NCBI RefSeq assembly: GCF_013426205.1
Contig: NC_089428.1
Coordinates: 992,001 to 1,056,000 of the forward strand
Origin: Metarhizium brunneum
Taxonomy: Eukaryota; Ascomycota; Sordariomycetes; Hypocreales; Clavicipitaceae
Length of the DNA stretch: 64,000 nucleotides
Reading direction: 5' to 3'
Of the stretch, positions 52,129 to 64,000 are shown piece by piece (positions within the stretch are counted from its first letter, which is position 1; every line of letters begins with the position of its first letter). The notes beneath the pieces were generated by a model. That model did not search any database. It was not told the origin of the DNA and saw nothing but the letters and a program-made list of their open reading frames with translations. A program made the position numbers and the translations under genes.

Positions 52129-55100
52129 TCAATTTGCTCCTCTTATTGCTTTTTCATCTTGTTCGAGTATTCTCACAACAGACTTAAAGCCGCAGGCAGC
52201 GGCAACCTGTGCTGGTGTTCTGTTAAAACGGTCCCTAGCCTCCTTATTAGCGCCTGCCTCGCCAACAAGATACCGCACACAGGCTTGAAGCCCTTGATAA
52301 GCGGCTTTATGTAGCGGCGTTCGTTGTTTAAAGTCCTTAGCCTCTAGATCAGCACCCGCCTCGATAAAATACCGCACGATGGCCTCATTGCTCCATTTAG
52401 CGGCCCTGCGTAGCGGCGGTCGTTGTTTAAAGTCCTTAGCCTCTAGATCAGCACCCGCCTCATGGACGGGATAGCGCACGATGGCTTCATTGTCTTCAAG
52501 AGCGGCCCAGAATAGCGGGGTTTGTTGTTTATGGTCTTTAGCCTCTATATCAACACCCGCCTCACCAGCCAAATACATCGAGGGGGCTTCGTTCTCTTCA
52601 AAAATGGCGTTATGTAGCGGCGTACTATTACTACCATCTCTAGCCTCCTTATTAGCGCCTGCCTCACCAACGAGATAGCGCACGACGGCCTCATTGCCAT
52701 ATGCAGCAGCTAGATGTAGCGGCGTACGATTAAAGATGTTATTTTTAGCCTCCTTATTAGCGCCCGTCTCGCTAACAAGATAGCGCACGACGGCCTCATT
52801 GCCATATACAGCGGCTATATGCAGCGGCGTGGAGTCTTGCTTATTTCTGGCCTCCTTATTAGCGCCCGTCTCGCTAACAAGATAGCGCACGACGGCCTCA
52901 TTGCCATATGCAGCGGCTATATGCAGCGGCGTGGAGTCTTGCTTATTTCTGGCCTCCTTATTAGCGCCCGTCTCGCCAACGAGATAGCGCACGACGGCCT
53001 CATTGCCATATGCAGCGGCTGCATGTAGCGGCGTAAAGCCTTGCTTATTTTTGGCCTCCTTATTAGCGCCCGTCTCGCCAACAAGATAGCGCACGATGGC
53101 CTCGTGCCCTCGGCGAGCGGCTAAATGTAGCGGCGTTTCGCCATGGTAGTTCGTGGCCTGCTCCCTATTAAAAGGCGCCACATTTACGAGATAGCGCATG
53201 ATGGCCTCGTGCCCACGCATGGCGGCGTAGTGTAGCGGCTTATATCCACCGCTGTCAAAGGTGTCCATGTCGGCATTGGTCTGCTTGTCGGAACATGGAA
53301 CCAGCAAGCGTACTACATTCTCCTTTCCCGCTATTGCTGCCAGGTGCAAGGCAGTCCGGCTGTTTTTATCTCGCAGCTTTTTATTCGAGTCTTCGTACAG
53401 ATATTCGACCATGGCTTCGTGGCCCTTGAATGCGGCCCAGTGTAGCGCCGTAGCTCCTGAGGCGTCCTGGATATCAAGAGCTGCTCCGGCCCGAATTAGT
53501 ATTTGCACCGTTTCAATATTTCCATTCATAGCGGCCAAATGCAGCGGAGCTACTCCATCTATGCCTTGGGCGTTCACTTGTGGTCGCCCCTTGTCAAGGA
53601 GATACTGCACAACTCCGGAATGACTACAAGCATTACAGGCGTAGTGTAATGGGGTCCAGTCGAGGAGATCTCGCGCATCAACATCCGGATAAAAATCCAA
53701 CAAAAAGGTGGTATCATCCAAAGAACCTTTGACTGCAGCGTAATGGAGGGGCGTACACCCGTGAATGTCTTTTCGATCTAGGTATCGAACTGCCAACTCC
53801 CGACTTAAAAAATGATCTCTATCCTCCTGACATATTTGATGTAACGGCGTGCAATTGAACGTTCCTGGGTGACTGGTGTGTCCCTCTATCGTAGGCTCAG
53901 CATCCTGTAAAATATCGCATTCCCATTGGCGACTCTGTTTTTTGTACAAGCTCATGAGGCCTGATAGTATTGTCCGATCAACTCTTTTCAACTCATTTTC
54001 CATGTTCGACTTAGCCGCTCTAATCTGCCAGATTTTCGTTTCCGGGTAACATTGGGCCTCCCTTAATTTAGAAGTGAGGGTGACCATCCTTACATTCTCC
54101 ATTAATATGGCTGTAGCTTTTACAAAGATGCTACTCTTCCTTGGAAATGTATTTGCCGTTCTAAAGAGCCACAAATATATGTTGCTAGCCTCTGCAAAAT
54201 CCTGGAGTCGTTCGTGTGGCTTGGCATGTTTCCGCGCCAGTGCAATAACGTTATCGGGTTCGGGAAGCTTCTGTTCGGTGCTTAGGGGTTGAATAATGCT
54301 TAGATAGGTCTGATGAATATTGCCAAGTCCACAATTATGGATGTCCTGAGCCATTTTTGACAGCCGATCGTGATGAAGTGTGAAGCATTTCCAGGCAACC
54401 ATGTTGCTAGAGTCTTTAGGTCGCACGTTAGAACCGCCCTCGATGGCGCGCGCCATTTTCTCTGCCACAGATTGCATGAATTTCGTGAACATGTCTTGCG
54501 CGTAGAGTAGCTCTAAGGAGTCATACGACTCCGACGCCAAGAGCGTGCTCTCTTCAATTTCGCAATGATATGTATCGTCCGGGCTAAGGCTGGCTTCCGT
54601 GCCATCGTACCGAGCTACACGAATACTCTGCTGCCCACCATAGCCAACAATTCTATGGTTTTCAACCTTCATCGTACCGTTCTCATCTTCTTTAATTTCC
54701 AAGATTCTTGCTGTATCAGGAGGCATCCACCATGCGAGATCCCGCCGAAGGGCCCGCGTCCCTGGACCTAGAAGGCGCAAACCTCGCTCTGCAGGCATCT
54801 CTGTAACGTGCAACCGGGCATTATACTTGCGACGCTGTGTTTGGGCAGATTTTGGCTGATCTTCATATTGTCGCTTTTGCGAGTAGACGTAATATAACCG
54901 TAAAGATAGCACTGCTTCGATGTCCTTCCGAATTGTGTCTACGGTTACGTCTCGCGTCCAACAAAACTTGGGTGGCTTGTCCTCGTGCCCTGCTGAAAGG
55001 GCTCCAAGGGACCAGGTGAAGTCACTTTCAGGATGAAGATAACTAGATAGAGCATCCATTGTGATCTTGATCGCCCTTGCAAGGGTCAAGGCCTCTGCGG

Positions 55101-56701
55101 ATGCTGGCCCCTGCCAGCCAGCGAGCTCACAAAGTGTTCTCCGCGTTACCATCATATTATGCGTTGTTGGGTTGCCTCCGCTATTCTTCATCGTGTTGAC
55201 ACCTGCTCGGGCCGTCTGTCCTTGTTCTCTGTATTCCTTAGGACTTCTATCAGGTTGCCAGGGTATTCCATCAAAATCTCCTAATGCCATCGCGAACCAT
55301 TCAAGCTCGTGTTCTGGGGTCAGACGGACCCGTTGAAGAGGCTGTGCGAGTCCACGACGAACCCACGCCCTAAGAGCAGCCATCGCGATGACTGCTCCGA
55401 GTTGAGCAACTGAGGCGGACCAATGCATTCCACGCAAGCCGATAAATTGCACCACAAACCCGCAGAGGCTGACCGCGGTGCCAATAATAGTTTTCAGCTC
55501 CAAATGAATACCTTGGCTTTTTTTGTTCACCCGGCAGGACGTTGTAATGATAGTCTGATTGTCCCCAGCCGATAATGCAAAAGACTGGAAAGACTGGTCG
55601 CCAACAGTTTGGGCCTGTTGTAGCCATACCAACCGAGCTTTTGTCTCTTTGGACGGCTGATATCTTTTCTCTTCGGTGCTGCTCTCCACAACATGTGCAC
55701 ACAGTAGTAGGCCAGCTACCAATGTAATCGTGCCAGTAGCAGTGCAAGGAAACGCATAATTTGCAACTGCATCGTCGCCCTTGGTAAACTTTAGCGCCGG
55801 ATGGTAGGTGGCAAACCCAAAATAGGTCAGGACACCTAGCTGAAGGATCGTTCCAAAGACGGCCACGGCGCGTAATTCTCTACGGCTAAGGTAGCCATGG
55901 GAATTAAGAGAGATATTTGGCGCATCAATAACTTGATTCCGAACAATGGTAAGCTTAGGAACCGGTATGGTAACGGATGTCTGTGAATTTGCCCCTCTCT
56001 CTACCTTCGCGCTGGCCGACTCGCGGTTGCGACCGATACTATCCAATATAGTCTCCCAGAAACTGGCCCCGTCATTCGATGCTAGAAGAAAGGTAAGTCA
56101 GGGTGCATTCTGGGCGAGAAATTTCACTCACGTAGCTCCTTCAGATACTGTTTATCGAGTGCCTCCTTCAGTTCGAGTATATCCGGAACCTGATTAGCAC
56201 CATTTTCAGTGCACTTCATGTTCGCAGGTCTTAGGCATATGAATTCGGCCGTCGACGGTGATCCCATGCATCTCACCACCTCTCGGCCATTCCACAGCTC
56301 ACAGACCTCATGAGAAGTAGATGACATTAATTCCGCTTCAGCAACCGCAAGGTTCTCCCTCGCTCTTCCAATAATAGCTTTGAGCCATGAAGGACCACCG
56401 ACTCTAATGGCACTAGCAATAATAGTAATGATCCCTAACGGAGCCATTGCCAAAATAATACTATCAGCCCAACCAGTCGACTGGCTCATGAATTGCATAG
56501 TGACCCGTTCTCCGAAAAGAGCTAGCAGTCTGAGCGTAATAAATTGTTAGCATATCGTTAGCAAAATAAGATAAAGCAGACTGATACGTACGGCGCTAGG
56601 TCGGAAAACAAATTATTAGAGAAGTCATCCCCAGAATCAGCAGCGCTTGTCGCTGCAAGCGTTATTACAACTGCTAGGGCAAGCTTCCAGGCGGCCGGCA
56701 T
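52129..56701 (-). CDS. Large ankyrin-repeat protein with signal peptide and membrane segments, 1486 residues
   Basis: Exons 56701-56592, 56529-56132 and 56081-52129 are joined by 62- and 50-bp introns; the first two exons are easy to miss. Exon 1 begins MPAAWKLALAVVITLAATSAADS, a signal peptide. Exon 2 has a hydrophobic segment (IILAMAPLGIITIIASAI). Exon 3 adds at least three more (AVAVFGTILQLGVLTYFGF, TGTITLVAGLLLCAHVV, IIGTAVSLCGFVVQFIGL). The C-terminal third has roughly 16-17 ankyrin repeats. Several in the middle are nearly identical at DNA level (about 52680-53110 in plus coordinates), with AAYGNEAVVRYLV repeated. A membrane-anchored ankyrin protein of unknown role; the family recurs in Hypocreales. 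Confidence 0.82.
52680..53110 (-). repeat. Recent internal tandem repeats within the ankyrin gene
   Basis: About four units of about 102-105 bp, each one ankyrin repeat, share long identical stretches (for example CTCGCTAACAAGATAGCGCA on the plus strand). Such uniformity indicates recent unequal crossing-over or gene conversion, so copy number may differ between strains. Confidence 0.75.
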
Positions 56702-59069
56702 CCTGTTTGAAGAAAGAAATATTGCTCAAATCGGGTCAAGCCGCAGCGAAAGATGGCATACGAACTCAAGTGTCTTGGTTTCAAGCTTACAGGATGTTGG
56801 ATACGGTTTCTATCGCAGTGAACTCAAGAAAGTGGCTGGAGACAAACTTGTCAGAGCAGCTACTGAGGTCAGTAAGAGTATGGCGCGAAAAGTGTCTGGT
56901 GCCATGCCCTGCCAGGAGAACAACCTAGCCAGCTCATATCCGAGCTCTCAGCTCATATCCGACCGCGCCGTGCTACCCATTAAATTGCTGATCAATATTG
57001 TCGCTGTCATCGGCGATGATAATCTCTGACCCTATTCGACAAAGACCAAGCCACCATGTGGGAGTCTACGAGAGTTGGCACGTCGCAATATGCCCAACGT
57101 CGTACAGTTATTGAAGAAGTGTGCCCAACTTGAGAGTAATGAGGCTGTAGCTTAGGAACTTTTGCGTGCCAATGAAACTGTCTGGTATTTTCGGTCAAGG
57201 CGGCAGGCGATTGATATTCGAGCTGTTCGGTGCCACCACACCTCAGCTCACCCGCATTTCGCGATGAAGTTCGAGACTCGGAAACCCATTCAGCCGAGAC
57301 AACTCGCTTGTGGGTTGGCTCAAAATTTAACTTCCCACTTCCTACTGGATATGTAGGACCGATGACCATATGATCATTTGCCATGGGCGCAACCAAAGCT
57401 GCTGAATTCGAGCCTGTTGAGACTGTTGATTCGAGCCCTTCAAGCTGCTACCGCTGCCGATGAATTCAGCCGCGTTGAAGTTATTGGATTCGAGCCTTTT
57501 GGATTTAGGCATCTCAAGCCGCTGCCGCCGATAAATTCGAGCCTGTTGAAGAAATGCTACGGAGTAGATCTGAGCGTTTTGGGGGTTGCTCAGTTCGAGC
57601 CTTTGTGAGCAGGTCTTCGGAAGCACCTTCTGCCGGTCCGAGGCTCTAGCTAACGGAAGGCGGTCGCGCGGCTCTTGCAACGCTTAATAAACATTGTGAT
57701 ACGTACCAGCTTTTATTTTTCGACTACTTGCATTGATTCCACGTCCTCTAGGCTGATTTCAGGACAAATTTCCAAGGTCTGCGGCTTGTTACTCGGGTGG
57801 TCAAGTCCTGGTGGTGACCAAGACGACTATTTGAGTCAATCAAGATGTTCCTTGATATTTGTATTCAAGGTGATCTCTCTTCCAAAGACCCGGAACCTCA
57901 TGATGAAAAGCATATGCACGACAGTACATCATACGGGAAAAGTAGCAAGTTGTGCCACGAGAAACGAGACAGTCGCGCTGAAATGTCTCATGGGAAAGAA
58001 CCGGTTGATTCCGGTCACCGGTGTCCCCAATAATAACGACAATGCTTAGCATGTGGACAGGCATAGACGGATCATCAACATTGGTAACATCGATTGGCAC
58101 AGGCATCTGGCACGGGCGAGTTGTCATGCTCAACGTCAAAACGTTCTTCGATGCCACCGATGGTCCTGGAATTCGTCAAAGATCGACTTCGTAGTCAACA
58201 TTCTTTGAGGCAGTCATTTTGACAGCTAGGACTTGGCTACAATAGGGCGGTATTAAGGACAAGGCAAGACTACTTTCAAAAAAGGACTCTAGGTCCGTCG
58301 TGGTTAGTGTTCTATTTCAGACTGTCACAATCCACGCACATACCCGACCCTGGTGATGCATGTCAAACACGCAAGCACGGGCAGTCCCGTCGTGACTCAC
58401 CAAGTTTATGTTGCAACGAAGCTGATGCTACCTGAAAAGAAAACGAACATCGCATCTTGCATCGGCAAACAACTGCCAAACTGACATGCGTCCGATGAAG
58501 TTCGGGGCGGCAATCAACCTATATTTGGACAGCCACGTCCTGGTTATGAAACAAGACGGCCAAGTGCAGTGAAAACGGTGCCACAAGTCATTCTCAAACC
58601 GAGATGATCTTCTGGATGAAGTCGTTTCGCGTGACCGTTTGAGTCAAACGCAAAGACTCCATAAAACAGTGGCCACAAACGAGTTCCTGTCCAACTTTCG
58701 GGGATTTATTCCGCGCTAGTACTCAGACAATGGCGTTTTCGGAGAATAGGAGGGCATCCGTTGCACAACATCGGCTAAGGGCGTCAAGAGATTCGCGGCT
58801 GGCTACAGGTTGTCTCCGCCACCGGCAACCAGCCTTCGCCGACGTCACGCAACACTGAGGCATTGTTTGCCTCAATACCACATCAAAAGCAATGACTCTG
58901 CAAAGCCAGTTGACTCTTCAGGGATCAAGATTTTCTATATAATTCCACACATTGACCAGCTTTCTTGATTGGACAACACAAGTTAGCATCACTCAACAGC
59001 ATCACCGTCTGCACAAGCAAATCAACAACTACTTTTCTCAACAAACGATCAAAAACTTCACTACTAAAA
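56702..59069. other. Long intergenic region
   Basis: It holds the degenerate ATTCGAGCC repeat at 57400-57612. A zinc-finger-like remnant (KRCHKSFSNRDDLL, about 58577-58618) is interrupted by stops. TATATAA at 58936-58942 is a possible TATA box for the next gene. Confidence 0.5.
57400..57612. repeat. Degenerate tandem repeat with ATTCGAGCC core
   Basis: The core ATTCGAGCCTGTTGA or a close variant recurs about six times (near 57408, 57431, 57461, 57486, 57533, 57592) with irregular spacing. Phrases such as GAATTCGA and GCTGCTA recall the flanks of the minisatellite at 39013-39189 in inverted orientation. Confidence 0.5.
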
Positions 59070-59320
59070 ATGCCTAATCCAATGACTAAATCCGACTCCT
59101 CGAGGATTCAATCCTCCCAGGTATATGCCCTTTATACATATCATTGCAAAGTGTTCTCTAACAAAGCCATACGCAGGCCAAAAGTGGCGGCGACATGTCC
59201 TCTTCTGGCTTTGCCGCCAGAGCCCAGTCCGCTGGTGATCAGCACGCGAATCAGGCGAACAATTCTGGTCATGGAGGAAACAACTCGGGTTCGGGTGCAA
59301 GTTCGGGCACCAAGAAGTGA
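59070..59320 (+). CDS. Small SMP (seed-maturation-protein) domain protein, 64 residues
   Basis: Exons 59070-59120 and 59177-59320 are joined by a 56-bp intron (GTATAT..CTAAC..CAG, phase 0). The product starts MPNPMTKSDSSRIQSSQ-AKSGGDMS and continues SSGFAARAQSAGDQHANQ, the pattern of the plant seed-maturation (LEA-like) domain, MTxxDAxRIQS..GGxxxxxxFAARAQSAAD. The tail is Gly/Asn/Ser-rich, ending GTKK. Hydrophilic and probably disordered. In fungi such proteins are linked with spores or desiccation, which is an inference here. It is too short and split to appear as a long ORF. Splice restores the domain exactly. Confidence 0.85.
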
Positions 59321-59997
59321 TCTGCCAAGTGGAAGCAACGGGGACAAGAGGCATTCAGTTAGTCGCTGCCAATCGTTGACTGTGGCTCGACAAGAACAGC
59401 AACGATAGTTACAACTCTGCAACTACGTACGAATACAACCCTATGCACCTATACACATCGTCTTTGTGATATTCGCTCTCACCTGGTGAATTGAATCGTC
59501 TTTCTTCCACACAGAAAAGCAGGTTGTTCGGCCATATCTGTATGAATGTTTTGCGGCTAGTCTCCCTTTCATCCATCCCCCATGAAACATGTTCAAATAG
59601 TCGTAACGTCTTCCGTGGGTGGTGCGCTTTCCAGTCCACTCAATTAGTTATGAATTCGCTTCCATCAGTTGGAGTTCTGAGGAGCCTTCCCGCAGTCCGC
59701 TCAAATTCCGTGACGAGGCCACTTGATCCATGGGTATGGAAACGATACAGCGCACTATGGCGATAATTTTCCACGACTAGACTGTCATCTACATTCCACA
59801 TACTGTACACCATGCCATGATTGGCTGCAATGCAATCTTCGTCATTGACGCAGGGCCTGTTTCAGAGTCTGGTATCGCACTTGACCTCTGGCGTCGCGGT
59901 GCCATATTCAGGACCCTGTGCAACCAGGACGAGGTTCGTCTTGATGATGATGTTCAGGCCACTCGCCACTCTCCCCTTGGGCAGAGAAAAAGTCGCC
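59321..59997. other. Intergenic, no gene seen
   Basis: 3' flanks of converging genes; short frames only. Confidence 0.5.
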
Positions 59998-60594
59998 TCA
60001 TATTAGCCTGCCCTCCTCAGGAGCCACGTCACAGCCAACCTCAAAAATGATCTCCAGCCCATCCTCCTCATCCCACTGTTCTCCAACCTCTTTAAGCCCA
60101 AAGCTCTCAATCAACGTTCTGCTCGCCACGTTGTCCGGTGCCACCGTCGCCCTTAGAGTTCTCACACTGGGGTCATTTCTAGCCATCTCAATCATGATGG
60201 CAAGCGCAGCACGAGCGTGCCCTTGCCTTCGATGCTGTGGGTCGATCGAGTATCCTACTTCTACCATGCCAGTGGCATCTGGTCTGCCATGAAACCCGGC
60301 ACGGCCGACGACAGTTCCATCAGAGGTTATGAGCAGACGTGTGACCCAAGCTGCGTCTTCGGGGTCTCCACGAATTTGAACGGCGCGCATTTTCCATACT
60401 CTTGCGCATTCGGTGGCGATGTAGGGCGTGAGTGGCAAGTTTGACAGGCGGCGGGCTGTTTGAAGATCACTGTTGCCGAGAGCGTCCAGGATCGGGAGAG
60501 CAAGCTGTATTAATATGCGCCCGACAGCGTTTGGGGACGGCGATGTCCATGGTGATGGCGTGACGGTCATTGTGGTACTCTGGGGATTGAGCAT
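59998..60594 (-). CDS. GNAT-family N-acetyltransferase
   Basis: 198 residues from the ATG at 60594 (MLNPQSTT); an in-frame ATG at 60639 would add 15 residues. The acetyl-CoA signature HRRQGHARAALAIMIEMA sits after the beta-bulge strand MVEVGYSIDP, followed by LRATVAPDNVASRTLIESFGLKEVG, the typical motif B region. This layout is the RimJ/RimL-like subgroup, acting on small molecules or protein N-termini. Cytosolic; substrate unknown. No intron. Confidence 0.82.
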   Translation of the reverse strand: MLNPQSTTMTVTPSPWTSPSPNAVGRILIQLALPILDALGNSDLQTARRLSNLPLTPYIATECARVWKMRAVQIRGDPEDAAWVTRLLITSDGTVVGRAGFHGRPDATGMVEVGYSIDPQHRRQGHARAALAIMIEMARNDPSVRTLRATVAPDNVASRTLIESFGLKEVGEQWDEEDGLEIIFEVGCDVAPEEGRLI

Positions 60595-61302
60595 GTCGGG
60601 AAGCCAGATGAAGAATGGACTTTTCCTATCGACCCTCAATGCCCAAAACCATCAGTAAGAAGAATACATACAACGGATACGGAGGCGATCGAGAATTCGG
60701 GGATTTTAGTGTGTTGAAAGACCGGGATTGTGTTGACTGCCTCCCGGGTGCCATCGTGATTGAGCAAGGACAGATGAGTCATACCCCGTGTTCCTAGAGT
60801 CGAGAGTATTGGTTCTGGGCCGGATCCAAGTGCCGGAGAATGCTCGCCATATGATCAGAGGACCGGAATATGCCAGTTTGTATATCGTTGTTGCCGCGTT
60901 CTCGAACGATTGTGGTTAATCTCTCGTTGTTCCGCCCTGTTTGGAGTCCCCAGATAGCATACTGTCATCATGCTCAATTTTTCTTCTGCAGGATCAGGTG
61001 CCAGTATTTTGCGTTAAATGCAGCAATTCCGACGATTAGATTAAATTGAGCGCGAGACTGGCCTGGACTGAATTCGTCCATGAAGGAATTGAGGCCGAGG
61101 CACGGCGCCCGCCGACTCTAGACGGCATAAATTTGTGCAAAGATTCATAACTGAATGCACATCTGGAGCCGCCCCACCACTTTAAGTGCCCGCAGATTAG
61201 AAACGCGCCTCTGTCAATTGGCACAACTGTCGACGCGTCTCACCCAAAAAGCTCTCGGTCCATTGCCATAGCTGCATCACCGCAGCCCAGCACCAGCCCA
61301 GC
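60595..61302. other. Divergent promoter region
   Basis: 700 bp between the acetyltransferase and polymerase delta subunit genes; no other gene seen. Confidence 0.5.
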
Positions 61303-63045
61303 ATGGTCACACTCGAGGAAGTATCGCACCTCATCCCCAAAACGACGTCGTAAGTTCCATTTCTGATGCAATTGTCAACCTGCATGCTAACTTGCCTCCC
61401 AGGGACGCCGCAACCCCCACGCCCAGCCGGGTGGCCGACTCGTACAATCCCTTGCATGCATTTGACCTCGACAAGCAACGCTCGTACAAACAGCAATATG
61501 GCGACATGTACTTTTTGCGTCTTACCAAGATCAAGCCTGCCGTGGAGGAGGTGGCATCGGCCGCATGGGAGGGCACCATGATTGGTGGCGAAGAGGTGAA
61601 AAGAGTAGAACGGGTGCTCGATGTTCGCCAGGGAGAATTGTGCTGGGTAGCGGGAACAGTGTACATGGAAATGTCGCTTAAGCCCAATATCTTAGAGGAT
61701 GTATCCAAAGACGTAAGCTCAATGTGTCCCATGCTCCGAAACCACCGCAATGCCTACAAACGACACCGCATCTTCACGTTATATAGTTGACTGACAATCT
61801 CAGCGATGGATTTCCGCCCCCATACCCACCCAGCAAACCTACTTCTCCCCCGATGGCTCCGACCAAATCATGCTCGAAGACGACTCCGGCCGCATCCGCC
61901 TCGTGGGCGATCTCCTACAATCTGTCCCCCTCGTGACAGGCTGCATCATCGCCGTTATGGGCACCGAAAACAGCAGCGGCGAATTCGAAGTCATTGATAC
62001 CAAATTCCCCGACCTCCCCGACCAGCCCGAGCGATGGGCTCTCTCCAAACCATCCTCTTCGACCAACGGCCACGGGAAAAGAAGACAAATCATCAAGGAG
62101 GAAGACGAAGACGTTGAAATGACAGACGCCTCACAGTCAACGCCCAGCAAAAAGATCGCCATCGTGTCCGGCCTCTCATTCTCCAGCACCGACGCCTCTC
62201 ACGCTGTTGAACTCAACCTCCTGCAAGAATACCTCCTCGGCCTAGCACTCACATCGTCTGACCAAGAAGAAGTCGCGAGCATAAGCCGGCTCATCATCGC
62301 CGGAAACTCCATCTCCACTACCGCCGAGCGCAAGGAGGAAGAGACCCTCAAGAAGGGACACAAAAAGTACGGATACGACGCGAGTTCCTACAACGCCCTC
62401 CCAGCACAGCTCTTTGACGAATTCGCCGATGCATTGCTGCCCTCGATACCAATCACCCTCCTCCCCGGAGCTCAGGATCCCGCCAACGCAAGCTACCCCC
62501 AGCAACCCATCCACATGGCCATGTTTCCCCGTGCGAGAGCATACGGGCCTGAGCCAACAAAGCCCAAAGAACCGGGGTGGTTTGACGCCGTCACAAACCC
62601 CTGGGAAGGCGAGCTCGAAGGATGGAGGGTCCTAGGCACCGGCGGCCAGAATGTGGACGACGTGTTCAAGTACGTCGACAGCGACGACAGACTGGGCATG
62701 ATGGAAGCCATGTGCAGGTGGCGGTGTTGCGCGCCCACCGCGCCCGATACATTGTGTAAGTAGCCTCTTTTCTCGCGTGCAAAAGGTGAACTGTCAAACT
62801 GACGAGAGATAGGGAGCTATCCGTTCCAAGAAGATGACCCGTTTGTCATGAAGACGTGTCCGCACTTGTACTTTGTAGGCTGTCAGCCTGAGTTTTCAAC
62901 AAGAACCATTAGCGGCCCGCATGGTCAGTCAGTGAGGCTGATTACTGTCCCTTCATTTGCGGAAACAAAGGAGCTGGTACTAGTTGATATGGAAACGCTA
63001 GAAGTCTCGTTGGTCAGTTTTGAGAAACAAAGGTCTACTTCATGA
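61303..63045 (+). CDS. DNA polymerase delta small (B) subunit
   Basis: Four exons (61303-61349, 61403-61712, 61804-62755, 62813-63045) give 513 residues, the expected size. The OB-fold N-terminus contains SYKQQYGDMYFLRL and PAVEEVASAAWEGT; the inactive calcineurin-like phosphoesterase domain follows (IAIVSGLSFSS, RLIIAGNSI, ITLLPGAQDPANASYPQQPIHMAMFPRA), ending TLWSYPFQEDDPFVMKTCPHLYFVGCQ. The subunit links the catalytic chain to accessory subunits in replication; the homologue is POL31/cdc1. The W at 62755/62813 is split by the third intron. A conserved single-copy housekeeping gene, useful as an anchor for synteny. Confidence 0.95.
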
Positions 63046-63309
63046 GGGATACACTGCAAAAGCGGCATGAAATACCCAGGCGATGAAACATCTTCACAGT
63101 TTCTACCATGTATGGAAAGAAAGAAGGTGTAAAAAAATGCATAATGAGCCATGAGCTAACATTTGTTCCGATGTACGTGCTAATTACTGAAGCGCATCGC
63201 CCTCCATCACGCTCGCCGCCGTTTCTGGTTAGCTATTGATCGTGCTAGTAGCAATGCCATATTTTCGTCCACTCCCGGGTCCAGCCCCTTAATCGCCTCA
63301 CTCATCGAC
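63046..63309. other. Short spacer between converging genes
   Basis: 264 bp, nothing recognised. Confidence 0.5.
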
Positions 63310-64000
63310 TCATACCACACCAGCCCATTCATCCCAGTCATCCCCAGGCAAGGTTTGCTCCAGATGCTCTTCACAAGTCGCAGCAACGTGCCTGTCCAGT
63401 GTGGCCAATGCCTTGAACGTCCTGCGCGCAAATGCCATCCGTTGTCTCTGAATTACCTTGTCGTTCCTCCATGCATCTATATTCGTGCGCTTCGCCTCAT
63501 TATCTAGTCGCAAATGCCTCATGTCTATTTTGAACTGGCGTCCGAGATAAATACCCCCGTCTCCGCTGCAACCCATAACGTCCACAAGTAGAAACTGGCA
63601 ATGAATGCGCCAAACTGCCTCCATAACGGGCGACCCTCTGTTGAAAAAGTCTACAAAGGTGTAGTGTCCGCTGCCGTTGTCTTCCTTTGGAGGCTCCCAC
63701 TTTGGCGTCACCCTAACTGTCAAAGTATGTATGTTAAAAACGCGGTGGCGGTTGGCTCGGTCGTCGTATTTGAAGAGGTTCAGTGCATTCGCCATGAGCT
63801 TCTTGGACCTTTCGAAGGAGCGGTTTTGTTCCGCTTCAACAATTATATTCTGAAAGAGGCAGGAATACTTATCAATATTGATGTCTCTCTGTACTGTTCT
63901 GGCGCCTCGACGCCTCGAACTTCGTCTCGGCAGTCCATTTTGGCCACTGGTCTCCTCCCGCCAGTCGGGATCGTTTTCATCTTCTACGTCGTAGTCCTCA
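63310..64000 (-). CDS. Unknown protein, 5' part beyond the window
   Basis: A frame is open from the window edge to the stop at 63310, giving at least 229 residues. The upstream part is acidic then basic (VEDENDPDWREE, then LPRRSSRRRGARTV). The downstream part has SKKLMANALNLFKYDD, VFNIHTLTVRVTPKWEPP, VWRIHCQFLLVDVMGC and ends DDWDEWAGVV. I recognise no domain. The real N-terminus and any introns lie outside. Confidence 0.6.
   Translation of the reverse strand, partial: EDYDVEDENDPDWREETSGQNGLPRRSSRRRGARTVQRDINIDKYSCLFQNIIVEAEQNRSFERSKKLMANALNLFKYDDRANRHRVFNIHTLTVRVTPKWEPPKEDNGSGHYTFVDFFNRGSPVMEAVWRIHCQFLLVDVMGCSGDGGIYLGRQFKIDMRHLRLDNEAKRTNIDAWRNDKVIQRQRMAFARRTFKALATLDRHVAATCEEHLEQTLPGDDWDEWAGVV

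Noticed and set aside
58577..58640. C2H2 zinc-finger-like KRCHKSFSNRDDLL
   Set aside because: Lacks the first Cys and both His in frame, and stops lie on either side; at most a tiny relic.

Overview
The window looks like nuclear DNA of a filamentous ascomycete, most likely a hypocrealean (Clavicipitaceae-like, insect- or nematode-associated) fungus. The protein genes carry 50-90 bp introns with GT..CTRAC/TACTAA..AG signals. A tRNA-Leu has an intron, 5S rRNA genes are dispersed among protein genes, and GC-richer gene blocks alternate with AT-rich islands holding decayed transposons and small secreted-protein genes. The assignment rests on gene types (LT-like ADP-ribosyltransferase, large ankyrin proteins, Zn2Cys6 regulator, alpha-dioxygenase), not on any database search.

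Layout. 0-12.5 kb: 3' end of a GH27 alpha-galactosidase, an SRPK-type kinase, an F-box protein, an APH-fold phosphotransferase, tRNA-Leu(UAA) and a secreted beta-propeller protein. 16.1-19.2 kb: the most remarkable locus, a small secreted-protein gene that reads as 43 exons, 38 of them a single codon, separated by 42 AT-rich introns of 55-74 bp. 21.3 kb: a second small secreted protein. 22-30 kb: an ankyrin protein, a divergent pair of amidohydrolase and Zn2Cys6 regulator, and a relic Zn2Cys6 gene. 31-41 kb: AT-rich, repeat-bearing ground with 5S rRNA genes and relics, an LT-like ADP-ribosyltransferase, a complete alpha-dioxygenase with a GC-AG intron, a Copia relic, a minisatellite and a Tyr-rich secreted peptide. 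41-52 kb: a glutamine-synthetase-like enzyme, a broken isochorismatase, a decayed CWC24 copy, an F-box protein, a histidine acid phosphatase, a small inverted-repeat element and an HSL-type alpha/beta hydrolase. 52-64 kb: a 1486-residue ankyrin protein, a 64-residue SMP-domain protein missed by simple ORF finding, a GNAT acetyltransferase, the DNA polymerase delta small subunit and the 3' part of an unknown gene.

Themes. Conserved housekeeping genes (polymerase delta, tRNA, kinase) sit in GC-balanced blocks. Candidate secreted or effector-like genes (16.2, 21.3, 33.2 and 39.7 kb) sit in or beside AT-rich islands, three of them with a TATA box about 85-91 bp before the ATG. The micro-exon gene is the main candidate for something undescribed: every inter-intron segment is a multiple of three, every intron is phase 0, and the spliced product is a 77-residue signal-peptide/Kex2/four-cysteine protein whose stop codon falls at the last acceptor. 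Its transcription and splicing are inferred from sequence only.
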